A stretch of DNA of 5,314 bases from Acidobacteriota bacterium (GCA_003223995.1 QHYA01000110.1:1-5314); one strand, 5' to 3'; shown: positions 1 to 5,314, counted from the first letter of the stretch. Translations and numbers: made by a program. Notes: generated by a model from the sequence alone, not told the origin.

Positions 1-34
1 AGACCGCCGCCTTAAACCGCTCGGCCACCCCTCC
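1..34 (-). tRNA. tRNA-Ser, 5' half only (cut by window edge)
   Basis: Read on the minus strand, this stretch folds as the first 34 nt of a serine tRNA. It has a 7-nt acceptor strand GGAGGGG, TG at positions 8-9, the D arm GCCGAGCGGTTTAAGGC, one linker base, the 5' anticodon stem GCGGT, and C32-T33. Window base 1 is T33, so the anticodon, the long variable arm and the T arm lie outside and the isoacceptor cannot be named. The GGAG acceptor start and the TGGCCGAGCGGTT block are typical of bacterial tRNA-Ser; tRNA-Leu has a different start and D arm. The gene lies downstream of serS on the same strand. No promoter of its own is evident in the 101 nt before it, so it may be read through from the operon, which is inference. 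Confidence 0.88.
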
Positions 35-135
35 GACGCGTTGAACCGATGGAGAACGCCTCTGCACGCGCCCACCCGACATTTTCCCGCTGTATCGATG
101 CGAGAGCGAGAGCCGCGCGGTCCTCGTGCGGTCTC

Positions 136-489
136 TCAGCCCAGCTTCTGGCGGCAGACGGAGGCGCGCCGGCGGTCTTCCGAGATGGCGGCCCACGTCG
201 TGACGATTCTCCCGGCATCATCGAGCCGCTCGAACGCCATGACGACGGCATCGCTCTCGCCGAGGGCCTCGCGAAGCCGCACGGCGGCAGGGTAGGGGGC
301 TCCGACCCCCTTCAGCACGATGACCCTCTCCGGTCCGATCCTCTCCACGTCGATGCCGGCATATTCCGCAATCAGGCGATAGAGATCGCGCTCACCGCCG
401 CCGGCCAGCACCTCGATGGAAGACCACTCGGACAACTTTCGACCCCCGATGACGAGAGAAAATTGTACCACGGCAACGAAGCGCGGCAT
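136..489 (-). CDS. hypothetical protein, 117 aa
   Basis: I do not recognise this protein. The chosen ATG at 489 has a GAGGG ribosome binding site (497-501) 7 nt upstream. The frame stays open upstream to a TTG at 576 that overlaps the transporter stop codon, but that TTG has no ribosome binding site and the extra 29 residues are low-complexity Ala/Gly/Val. The N-terminus (residues 3-14) is a short hydrophobic strand without a signal-peptide layout. Residues 32-49 and 66-77 look helical, and hydrophobic strands sit at about 55-60 and 81-86, suggesting a small mixed alpha/beta soluble domain. The C-terminus (104-115) is Arg/Lys-rich with a single Cys112. It lies 70 nt after the transporter gene and 101 nt before tRNA-Ser, all on one strand, so it is probably the last protein gene of the serS operon. 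No membrane helix or catalytic motif is visible. Confidence 0.65.
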   Translation of the reverse strand: MPRFVAVVQFSLVIGGRKLSEWSSIEVLAGGGERDLYRLIAEYAGIDVERIGPERVIVLKGVGAPYPAAVRLREALGESDAVVMAFERLDDAGRIVTTWAAISEDRRRASVCRQKLG

Positions 490-559
490 TCCGGCGCCCT
501 CGGACCCTCGGGCCACGGCCTGTGCTCCGGCCACGGCGAAAACCGCTCCGTAATCGGAG

Positions 560-2377
560 TCAGCGTGGGCTCGCAAGGGGCCAGACGAGCGGAAGGAGCG
601 CCAGCAGCAGAACGAGCAGGATCAGCGTGAGAGGCAGGCCGATCCTGAAGAAGTCGCGAAAACGATAACCTCCCGGAGCCATCACCATGATGTTCACCGG
701 ATGACCAAGAGGGGTGAGGAAGGCCATGGAGCTCGCCAAGGCCACGCCCATCGCCATGGCGCGCGGTTGCGCCCCTGACCGCAAAGCGGCCTCGATCGCC
801 AGAGGCGCCACGATCGCCGCCGCGGCGGCTCCATGCATCGTCTGGGTCAGAAGCACCGCCAGCAGCGTCAATCCGCCCAGGATCGCGACGGGCCCGGCAA
901 GGGCCTGCAGGCCCATGACCTTCCCCACGAGCAGCCCCGCTGTACCCGATTTCGACAGCGCAGTGCCGACCGGCAGCATCCCCGCCACGAGGAAAACGCT
1001 CTTCCAGTCGATCGCCGTATAGGCCTCATCCATCGTCAGAACCTTCCCAAGCACCATCCCGAGCGCGCCGGCCAGCATGATCTCGCCGAGGGAATCGGGG
1101 TTCAGCGCTGCCAGCATCAAGGTCAACGCCAGGATCCCCACGGCCAGCCAGCCCCGGCCCGCAACGAGCGCCGCCTCTTCGACATCGGGACTCAACAGGA
1201 TCAGGTCCCGCTCGGTGCGCAGCACCCGCAGCCGCTGTCGTGGTCCCTGCAGCAGCAACCCGTCTCCGAACTCGAGCGGCCGGTCGGCCAGCTCCGTGCG
1301 GAGCTGCTGGTCGGCTCTCCAGATCGCGAGGACGCTCATGCCGAACTTCTCGCGGAACTGCGACTCGCGCAGGGTTCTCCCGATCAGCGTCGAGCGGGGC
1401 GAGAGCATGGCCTCGACGACGACAGTGGTCGGGGATTCGAGGTCCCGCTCCTGCCACTCACGCGACGGAAGGATCTCGAGGAACGGCGGAATGTCCCGGC
1501 GGCGGAACTCCTCGAGGTTCCCCTCGAGCAGCACGATGTCTCCCTGCTTGAAGACGGTCTCGGGAGCCGGAGCCAGGGTCGTCCCGCCCGCCCGTTCGAT
1601 GGCGACGACGTTGAGACCGTAGATCTCCCGGAAACGGCTCTTGGAGAGAGGCCTGCCGATCAGCCTCGATCCGGAAGGGACGCGCGCCCGGAACAGCCGC
1701 TCTCCGAGCCGGTAGAGTGTCACGAGGTCGGCCTCCGCGGCGATGGCGGCGGCGCTTTCGGAGGGAGACTCCGACGGGAGCAGACGCCTTCCCCATACGG
1801 ACATGTAGAGGACGCCCGCGGCCATCAGCGGCAGCCCCAACGGGGCGAAATCGAGAAGCCCGTAGCCGCTGTATCCCTGGCTTCGCAGCAGGCTGCTGAC
1901 GACGATGTTCGTCGTCGTCAGGAGCGTCGCCATGCCGCCCAGGATCGTGCCAAAGGCGAGAGGCATGAGCACACGGGCGGAGGAGACTCCCGCCTTGCGC
2001 GCCGCTCCGGAGGCCGCGGGCAGCAGCAGCGTGGCGGCCGCGAGGTTGTTCATGAACAGCGACAGCAGCGCAGCCGAGATCATGACCGCCGTCACGAGCC
2101 GTCCCTCGCTCGGACCGCAGAGGCGCAGCAGGAGATTGCCGGCCTGCTCGGCCACGCCGGTCCGTTGCAATCCCTCGGCCAGAATGAAGATCGCGATCAG
2201 CGTGATGAAGGTGGAGCGGCTGAAGCCTGAGAAGGCTTCCTGGGCGGTGAGGATTCCCGTGGCGCTGAAGGCGATGACGACAAGCAGCGCGACGATGTCC
2301 GCGCGCAGCCGCTCGCTCATCATCAACGCCACCGCCCCGGCCAGAAGGGCGAGCGTGAGGATCTGCTGGCTGCTCAC
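560..2377 (-). CDS. SLC13-family (DASS) permease with two TrkA_C domains
   Basis: This is an inner-membrane transporter of the divalent anion:sodium symporter superfamily, 605 aa, a normal length for the subgroup carrying RCK_C domains. Hydrophobic helices fill residues 5-200 and 405-602. The first repeat contains the hairpin signature MNNLAAATLLLP (109-120) and a GGMATLLTTTN stretch (147-157); the second ends with FLTPLGHPVNIMVMAPGGY (553-571), the classic SLC13 motif. Between them, residues about 220-292 and 318-396 are two TrkA_C domains, each with a S-x-LIGR-x-L-x-x-SxFRE start and a GD-x-(V/L)LL end; these cytosolic domains may bind a ligand that gates transport. Relatives move sulfate, dicarboxylates or similar anions, and the substrate here cannot be told. 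The usual Ser-Asn at the second hairpin appears to be His-Gly (515-516). The GTG start at 2377 has only a weak ribosome binding site and follows the previous stop by 18 nt, suggesting translational coupling. Confidence 0.93.
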   Translation of the reverse strand: MSSQQILTLALLAGAVALMMSERLRADIVALLVVIAFSATGILTAQEAFSGFSRSTFITLIAIFILAEGLQRTGVAEQAGNLLLRLCGPSEGRLVTAVMISAALLSLFMNNLAAATLLLPAASGAARKAGVSSARVLMPLAFGTILGGMATLLTTTNIVVSSLLRSQGYSGYGLLDFAPLGLPLMAAGVLYMSVWGRRLLPSESPSESAAAIAAEADLVTLYRLGERLFRARVPSGSRLIGRPLSKSRFREIYGLNVVAIERAGGTTLAPAPETVFKQGDIVLLEGNLEEFRRRDIPPFLEILPSREWQERDLESPTTVVVEAMLSPRSTLIGRTLRESQFREKFGMSVLAIWRADQQLRTELADRPLEFGDGLLLQGPRQRLRVLRTERDLILLSPDVEEAALVAGRGWLAVGILALTLMLAALNPDSLGEIMLAGALGMVLGKVLTMDEAYTAIDWKSVFLVAGMLPVGTALSKSGTAGLLVGKVMGLQALAGPVAILGGLTLLAVLLTQTMHGAAAAAIVAPLAIEAALRSGAQPRAMAMGVALASSMAFLTPLGHPVNIMVMAPGGYRFRDFFRIGLPLTLILLVLLLALLPLVWPLASPR

Positions 2378-2395
2378 GGGGCGGACCCGGAGGGG

Positions 2396-2758
2396 TTACT
2401 CGCCTTCCGTCTTGCTGTATTCGGGATGGCCGAGGCCCCCAGCGCGCTGCTCGAAGCGGCTGGCAAGGGCGCCGAACCGGTTCACCGACTCGGCCTTGTC
2501 CACGGCGAGGATGTGTCCGTCGAGGGCCTCCTCGATGGTCCTGCCGGTGCCGATGGCCTCCAGCACCCCGACGGCGGGTGCGCGCACCTGGCGGCGGGGG
2601 GACTGGAAGAAGACGACCTCCTCGGGGGTGGCGCGGACCTCGAACACCTTCCCCTGGTAGACGGTCTGGTAGAGCACCTCGGTGGCGTTGCCCTCCTCGT
2701 CGTAATCCGAGCAGGTCTTCGTCCACTGTCGCACGACTCCCCTCCCCTTGGTCGTCAT
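2396..2758 (-). CDS. hypothetical protein, 120 aa, directly after serS
   Basis: I do not recognise this family. The ATG at 2758 is chosen because GGAGGA (2766-2771) lies 7 nt upstream. A longer reading back to 2929 would run into serS and adds Arg/Trp/Ser-rich out-of-frame sequence. The protein is hydrophilic with no signal peptide or membrane helix. Residues 28-42 and 46-52 look like beta strands (LYQTVYQGKVFEV, then EVVFF). Residues 62-79 resemble a small helical segment with VGVLEAIGTGRTIEEAL, and the C-terminal quarter is charged (KAESVNRFGALASRFEQR). Cys16 is the only cysteine. It sits 46 nt after serS and 18 nt before the transporter gene, so all three are probably co-transcribed. Whether it works with the transporter or with serine charging cannot be judged from sequence. 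Confidence 0.75.
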   Translation of the reverse strand: MTTKGRGVVRQWTKTCSDYDEEGNATEVLYQTVYQGKVFEVRATPEEVVFFQSPRRQVRAPAVGVLEAIGTGRTIEEALDGHILAVDKAESVNRFGALASRFEQRAGGLGHPEYSKTEGE

Positions 2759-2765
2759 CGTCTCT

Positions 2766-2771
2766 TCCTCC
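2766..2771 (-). promoter_or_regulatory. ribosome binding site GGAGGA for the 120-aa gene
   Basis: On the minus strand GGAGGA lies 7 nt before the ATG at 2758. It fixes the start of the small gene after serS and rules out the longer upstream reading. It lies one base beyond a hairpin formed in the serS spacer, so the site would stay exposed when that hairpin folds. Confidence 0.75.
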
Positions 2772-2772
2772 C

Positions 2773-2796
2773 GGGACCTCGAGGCGAGCGAGGCCC
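2773..2796 (-). other. intergenic hairpin between serS and the 120-aa gene
   Basis: On the minus strand GGGCCTCG (2796-2789) pairs with CGAGG-T-CCC (2781-2773), giving 8 base pairs with one bulged T and a 7-nt loop. No T-run follows, so it is not an intrinsic terminator. It ends one base before the ribosome binding site of the next gene and may affect mRNA decay or translation of the downstream part of the operon. That role is inference; the pairing itself is seen. Confidence 0.45.
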
Positions 2797-2804
2797 TCCC
2801 GCGA

Positions 2805-4091
2805 CTAGGCCACCCTGCGGATGGTCTCCAGCCCGCCGGCATACGGCCGGAGCGCCGCCGGCACCACGACCGAACCGTCGGCCTGCTGGTTGTTCTCGAG
2901 GATCGCCACGAGCGTGCGGCCCACGGCAAGCCCCGAGCCGTTCAATGTGTGCGCGTATTCCGGCTTTGCCCCCTTCTCGGGCCTGCAGCGGATGCCGGCC
3001 CGCCGCGCCTGATACGCCTCGCAGTTGCTGCACGAGGAGATCTCCCGGTACGCCCCCTGTCCGGGAAGCCACACCTCGAGGTCGTAGGTCTTCGCGGCGG
3101 AGAAGCCCATGTCGCCCGTGCACAGGGTCACGACCCGGTAAGGCAGCTCCAGCCGGCGGAGGACCTCCTCCGCATTGGAGGTGAGCCTTTCCAGTTCTTC
3201 GTAGGAGCGCTGGGGCTCGGAGATCGCGACCAGCTCCACCTTGTTGAACTGGTGAAGCCGGATCAACCCGCGCACGTCCTTTCCATAGGATCCGGCCTCG
3301 CTGCGGAAGCAGGGGGTGTAGGCGGTGAGACGAAGGGGAAGCTCCTCGCGCTCGAGGATCTCCCCCGAGCGCAGGTTCGTCAGCGGAACCTCGGCCGTGG
3401 GGATCAGATGAAGGTCGTGCCCTTCGACGTGAAACAGGTCGTCTCGGAACCTGGGAAGCTGCCCGGTTCCGAACAGAGCAGCGGAGTTGACGAGGAACGG
3501 CGGGATCACCTCCAGGTAACCATGCTCGCGCGTGTGCAGGTCGAGCATGAAGCCGATCAGGGCGCGCTCCAGCAACGCGCCCGCCCCGCGTATCACGGCG
3601 AAGCGGGCGCCGCTGATCTTTGCCGCTCGCTGGAGGTCGAGGATGCCAAGCTCCTCCCCCAGCTCGACATGATGGCGCGGAGTGAAAGCAAAGCGCCTTG
3701 GCTCCCCCCAGACGCGCACGACCTGGTTGTCGGAGCAGTCCTTCCCGACCGGCACGCTCGGATGCGGAATGTTGGGGATCTCGTGCAGGAGAGAGCTGAT
3801 GGACTGCTCGATCACACCCAGCTCGCCGTCGAGCTGCTTGATGCGATCGTTCAGCTCCCGCACGTCCTTCTTGCGCGCTTCGGCCTCCGGCTTGCGGCCA
3901 TCCTTCACCAGGCGGCCGATCTGCTCCGAAGCGAGATTCTTGGCATGCTTGAGCTTCTCCGACTCGGCGATCAATCGGCGTCTGTCCACGTCGAGCCGGG
4001 CGAGCTCATCCAGGGGCATTTCCATCCCGCGGTCGCGAAGCCTCCGCGAGACCGCCTCCAGGTTGTCACGGAGGATGGCGGGATCCAGCAT
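2805..4091 (-). CDS. serS: seryl-tRNA synthetase
   Basis: This class IIa aminoacyl-tRNA synthetase activates serine with ATP and loads it on tRNA-Ser (and tRNA-Sec where present) in the cytosol as a dimer. The length, 428 aa, is normal. Residues 1-105 form the N-terminal tRNA-binding coiled-coil arm, rich in Arg, Lys and Glu (about 27-100), which contacts the long variable arm of tRNA-Ser. The catalytic core follows: motif 1 around 194-213, the serine-binding TAEVPLTNL (232-240), motif 2 at 261-286 with FRSEAGSYGKD and RLHQFNKVE, and motif 3 at 383-400 (LNGSGLAVGRTLVAILEN) with the conserved Arg392. The tail DGSVVVPAALRPYAGG (405-420) is also typical. All key residues look present. The ATG at 4091 gives the usual MLDP start, although no good ribosome binding site precedes it. 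It is the first gene of a minus-strand operon and is divergent from galU. Confidence 0.98.
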   Translation of the reverse strand: MLDPAILRDNLEAVSRRLRDRGMEMPLDELARLDVDRRRLIAESEKLKHAKNLASEQIGRLVKDGRKPEAEARKKDVRELNDRIKQLDGELGVIEQSISSLLHEIPNIPHPSVPVGKDCSDNQVVRVWGEPRRFAFTPRHHVELGEELGILDLQRAAKISGARFAVIRGAGALLERALIGFMLDLHTREHGYLEVIPPFLVNSAALFGTGQLPRFRDDLFHVEGHDLHLIPTAEVPLTNLRSGEILEREELPLRLTAYTPCFRSEAGSYGKDVRGLIRLHQFNKVELVAISEPQRSYEELERLTSNAEEVLRRLELPYRVVTLCTGDMGFSAAKTYDLEVWLPGQGAYREISSCSNCEAYQARRAGIRCRPEKGAKPEYAHTLNGSGLAVGRTLVAILENNQQADGSVVVPAALRPYAGGLETIRRVA

Positions 4092-4115
4092 GGTCCGGGC
4101 GCGAAAAGGGGGCTA

Positions 4116-4144
4116 AGTTTAGGAATCACAGGGGGTTTTGTCAA
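4116..4144 (-). promoter_or_regulatory. sigma70-like promoter for serS
   Basis: On the minus strand a perfect -35 TTGACA (4144-4139) is followed after exactly 17 nt by TAAACT (4121-4116), a 4-of-6 match to the -10 consensus. Transcription would begin near 4109, leaving a 5' leader of only about 18 nt before the serS ATG at 4091. No T-box, riboswitch or attenuator could fit in so short a leader, so control, if any, would be at initiation. Confidence 0.72.
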
Positions 4145-4174
4145 CGCCGCGCTCCGGCCCACGGCGGTTTCGCG

Positions 4175-4183
4175 TGCTATACT
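4175..4183 (+). promoter_or_regulatory. extended -10 promoter for galU
   Basis: TGCTATACT contains the extended TGn element followed by TATACT, a 5-of-6 match to the -10 consensus. The stretch 15-18 nt further upstream is G/C-only and shows no -35 box, as is common for extended -10 promoters. Start of transcription would be near 4190, giving a leader of about 17 nt that contains the AGGAGG site. It is back to back with the serS promoter. Confidence 0.65.
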
Positions 4184-4195
4184 GCGGCCCCTTCC

Positions 4196-4201
4196 AGGAG
4201 G
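4196..4201 (+). promoter_or_regulatory. ribosome binding site AGGAGG for galU
   Basis: A full AGGAGG lies 5 nt before the ATG at 4207. It decides the galU start: the frame is open further upstream to 4138, but that extension would run through the promoter and the ribosome binding site. Confidence 0.88.
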
Positions 4202-4206
4202 CAATC

Positions 4207-5106
4207 ATGAGGATTCGGAAGGCGGTCTTTCCCGCCGCTGGACTCGGGACCCGGTTCCTGCCCGCGACCAAGGCCCAGCCGAAGGAGATGCTGCCGCTCG
4301 TGGACAAGCCGGCGATCCAGTACGTGATCGAGGAGGCTGTCGCCTCCGGCGTCGAGACCGTGATCATCGTCACCGGTCGCGGGAAGAACGCGATCGAGGA
4401 CCACTTCGACGTCGCCTTCGAGCTGGAGAGGACCCTGGAGGAAAGAGGCAAGACCGAGGCGCTGGACGAGATCCGCAGGATCGCGAACCTCGTGCGCGTC
4501 TGCTACGTCCGGCAGAAGGAGCCCCTCGGGCTCGGCCATGCCGTCTTGTCGGCGCGGGACCTGGTAGGCGACGAGCCCTTCGCGGTGCTGCTCGGGGATG
4601 ACATCATCGAATCTAAAGTCCCTTGTTTGAAACAACTCATGAGCATCTATGACGAGCACCGCTGTTCGATCATCGCCGTCGAGCGGATCGACCGCACTCG
4701 GACGAAGGACTACGGCGTTGTGGGGGTAGCCCCCCTGCAGTCGAGCGGAAAGCCGCCCGCCGGACAGGGGGGACGAGAATCGGTCCACGAGGTCAGGGAC
4801 CTGGTCGAGAAGCCGGAGCCATCGGAAGCCCCCTCCGACCTCGCCATCATCGGCCGGTACATCCTCACTTCGGGCATCTTCGAGCAACTCGAGAGCACAG
4901 CGCCGGACAAGTGGGGCGAAATCCAGCTCACCAATGGTCTTCGCTCGCTGCTGCGGAAGGAGAAGATCATGGCCTACGAGTTCGAGGGGAAGCGCTACGA
5001 CACCGGCAACAAGCTGGGATTTCTCAAGGCGACGGTCGAGTTCGCTCTCCGGCGGGAAGACCTTGGGGAGGAGTTCCGCCGCTACTTGCGGTGCTTGGCG
5101 CTTTGA
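4207..5106 (+). CDS. galU: UTP--glucose-1-phosphate uridylyltransferase
   Basis: The enzyme joins UTP and glucose 1-phosphate to make UDP-glucose and pyrophosphate, a cytosolic step supplying sugars for lipopolysaccharide, exopolysaccharide, trehalose and galactose metabolism. The 299-aa length fits the family. Seen in order: nucleotide-binding loop GLGTRFLPATKAQPKE (12-27), VDKPAIQYV (32-40), VTGRGKNAIEDHFD (55-68), QKEPLGLGHA (103-112), the metal-site GDD (130-132), VEKPEP (200-205 area, Lys202), GEIQLTNG (237-244) and EGKRYDTGNKLGF (260-272). Two oddities: a Pro/Gly-rich insertion at about 176-194 before the VEKP motif, and Asn243 where relatives usually have Asp in EIQLTD. Codons at 4611-4650 are AT-rich, unlike the rest. 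The gene stands alone, with its own extended -10 promoter, AGGAGG site and downstream terminator, so it is probably monocistronic. A related nucleotidyltransferase such as RmlA is less likely given the GalU-type motifs. Confidence 0.97.
   Translation: MRIRKAVFPAAGLGTRFLPATKAQPKEMLPLVDKPAIQYVIEEAVASGVETVIIVTGRGKNAIEDHFDVAFELERTLEERGKTEALDEIRRIANLVRVCYVRQKEPLGLGHAVLSARDLVGDEPFAVLLGDDIIESKVPCLKQLMSIYDEHRCSIIAVERIDRTRTKDYGVVGVAPLQSSGKPPAGQGGRESVHEVRDLVEKPEPSEAPSDLAIIGRYILTSGIFEQLESTAPDKWGEIQLTNGLRSLLRKEKIMAYEFEGKRYDTGNKLGFLKATVEFALRREDLGEEFRRYLRCLAL
4722..4772 (+). repeat. competing inverted repeats inside galU
   Basis: CCCCCCTG (4730-4737) and CAGGGGGG (4765-4772) form a perfect 8-bp inverted repeat with a 27-nt loop that holds a smaller CGG-AAAG-CCG hairpin. 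The same C-run can instead pair with GGGGG at 4722-4726 across a 3-nt loop, so the two folds exclude each other. The segment encodes residues about 172-189, most of the Pro/Gly-rich stretch that interrupts the family pattern. No T-run follows on either strand. Confidence 0.55.
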
Positions 5107-5191
5107 GAGGCTGGCGGCCGCTGCGCCTCTGCGAAAGAGGCATTGGCGAGGCGAGAGAAGCACCTCGTCAGGCGAGAAGAGATGGGCAGGA

Positions 5192-5226
5192 GCCCCCCGG
5201 TCAAGGCCGGGGGGCCGGATTTTTTT
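5192..5226 (+). terminator. intrinsic terminator after galU
   Basis: GCCCCCCGG (5192-5200) pairs perfectly with CCGGGGGGC (5207-5215) as a 9-bp stem around a 6-nt TCAAGG loop. After CGGA comes a run of seven T (5220-5226). It lies about 85 nt after the galU stop codon. It works only on the plus strand, since the other side of the stem has no T-run. Confidence 0.9.
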
Positions 5227-5280
5227 GGGCAGGCGCCGTTTCCTGACGACGAAACAGCCGCGAGCTGGAAGGGGTGGCGT

Positions 5281-5314
5281 ATGGCTCATGGTGACAGCGA
5301 CGGTATCGCGCACC
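5281..5314 (+). CDS. possible start of a further gene, cut by window edge
   Basis: After the galU terminator, AAGGGG (5269-5274) lies 6 nt before an ATG at 5281 that reads MAHGDSDGIAH to the window edge. A second ATG at 5289 in another frame (MVTATVSRT) is also open but its spacing to AAGGGG is poor. Eleven codons are too few to identify a product, and no promoter is evident in the 54 nt after the terminator. Treat this only as a hint that a plus-strand gene begins here. Confidence 0.25.
   Translation, partial: MAHGDSDGIAH

Noticed and set aside
35..100. Separate promoter for tRNA-Ser (GATACA at 91-96, minus strand)
   Set aside because: The match to the -10 consensus is poor and no -35 box lies 16-18 nt upstream.
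110..135. Possible terminator after the 117-aa gene (GAG-A-CCGC pairing with GCGG-CTC on the minus strand)
   Set aside because: The stem is short and bulged with an 11-nt loop, and no T-run follows, so it does not meet the pattern of an intrinsic terminator.
490..576. TTG start adding 29 residues to the 117-aa protein and overlapping the transporter stop
   Set aside because: No ribosome binding site precedes the TTG, while the ATG at 489 has GAGGG at 7-nt spacing. Coupled translation from the overlap cannot be wholly excluded.
833..2230. A 465-codon plus-strand open frame opposite the transporter
   Set aside because: Its product is Gln/Arg/Asp-rich with no domain logic, as expected for the antisense of a GC-rich membrane-protein gene.
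1458..2726. A 422-codon minus-strand frame overlapping the 120-aa gene and transporter
   Set aside because: It is a shifted reading of two real genes, with Arg/Gly/His-rich translation typical of a wrong frame.
2748..4601. A 617-codon open frame on the plus strand across serS and into galU
   Set aside because: It lies opposite serS and then runs out of frame into galU; its translation is a low-complexity His/Arg/Leu mixture and it covers two clear promoters. High G+C leaves few stop codons in such frames.
4627..4653. Internal promoter in galU (TTGAAA with TATGAC)
   Set aside because: The spacer is only 15 nt and the -10 match is weak; the AT-rich island alone explains the resemblance.
4177..5313. 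A 378-codon minus-strand open frame opposite galU
   Set aside because: It is entirely antisense to a confidently identified gene and crosses its terminator and ribosome binding site; no ribosome binding site or family motif of its own.

Overview
The window is about two-thirds G+C and comes from a bacterial chromosome. Coding strands favour G or C in third positions, one gene uses a GTG start, two start sites have Shine-Dalgarno sequences, and the genes are closely packed. The galU and serS proteins are typical bacterial versions. The overall look suggests a high-GC Gram-negative lineage, perhaps Acidobacteriota or a former deltaproteobacterial group. That placement is a guess from sequence style and cannot be settled here. 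There is no sign of a phage, insertion sequence, CRISPR array or defence system.

Layout. A 115-bp divergent intergenic region (about 4092-4206) splits the window. Leftward on the minus strand lies an apparent operon: serS (seryl-tRNA synthetase), a 120-residue protein of unknown function, an SLC13-type membrane transporter with two TrkA_C (RCK_C) domains, a 117-residue protein of unknown function, and then the 5' half of a tRNA-Ser gene cut off at the window edge. All five point the same way with gaps of 18-101 nt, so serS and a tRNA that its product would charge lie about 2.8 kb apart on one strand. A sigma70-like promoter (TTGACA, 17-nt spacer, TAAACT) sits just upstream of serS.

Rightward on the plus strand is galU (UTP-glucose-1-phosphate uridylyltransferase). 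It has an extended -10 promoter, a strong AGGAGG ribosome binding site and a clear intrinsic terminator about 85 bp after its stop codon. A possible start of another gene lies at the right edge.

Functionally the window is mostly housekeeping: serine charging of tRNA on the left and UDP-glucose supply for cell-envelope sugars on the right. The least understood part is the trio behind serS (two small unknown proteins around the transporter). The transporter seems to have lost the Ser-Asn signature in its second repeat. galU carries a Pro/Gly-rich insertion that coincides with competing inverted repeats, and a short AT-rich island. I found no convincing new system. These are modest leads.
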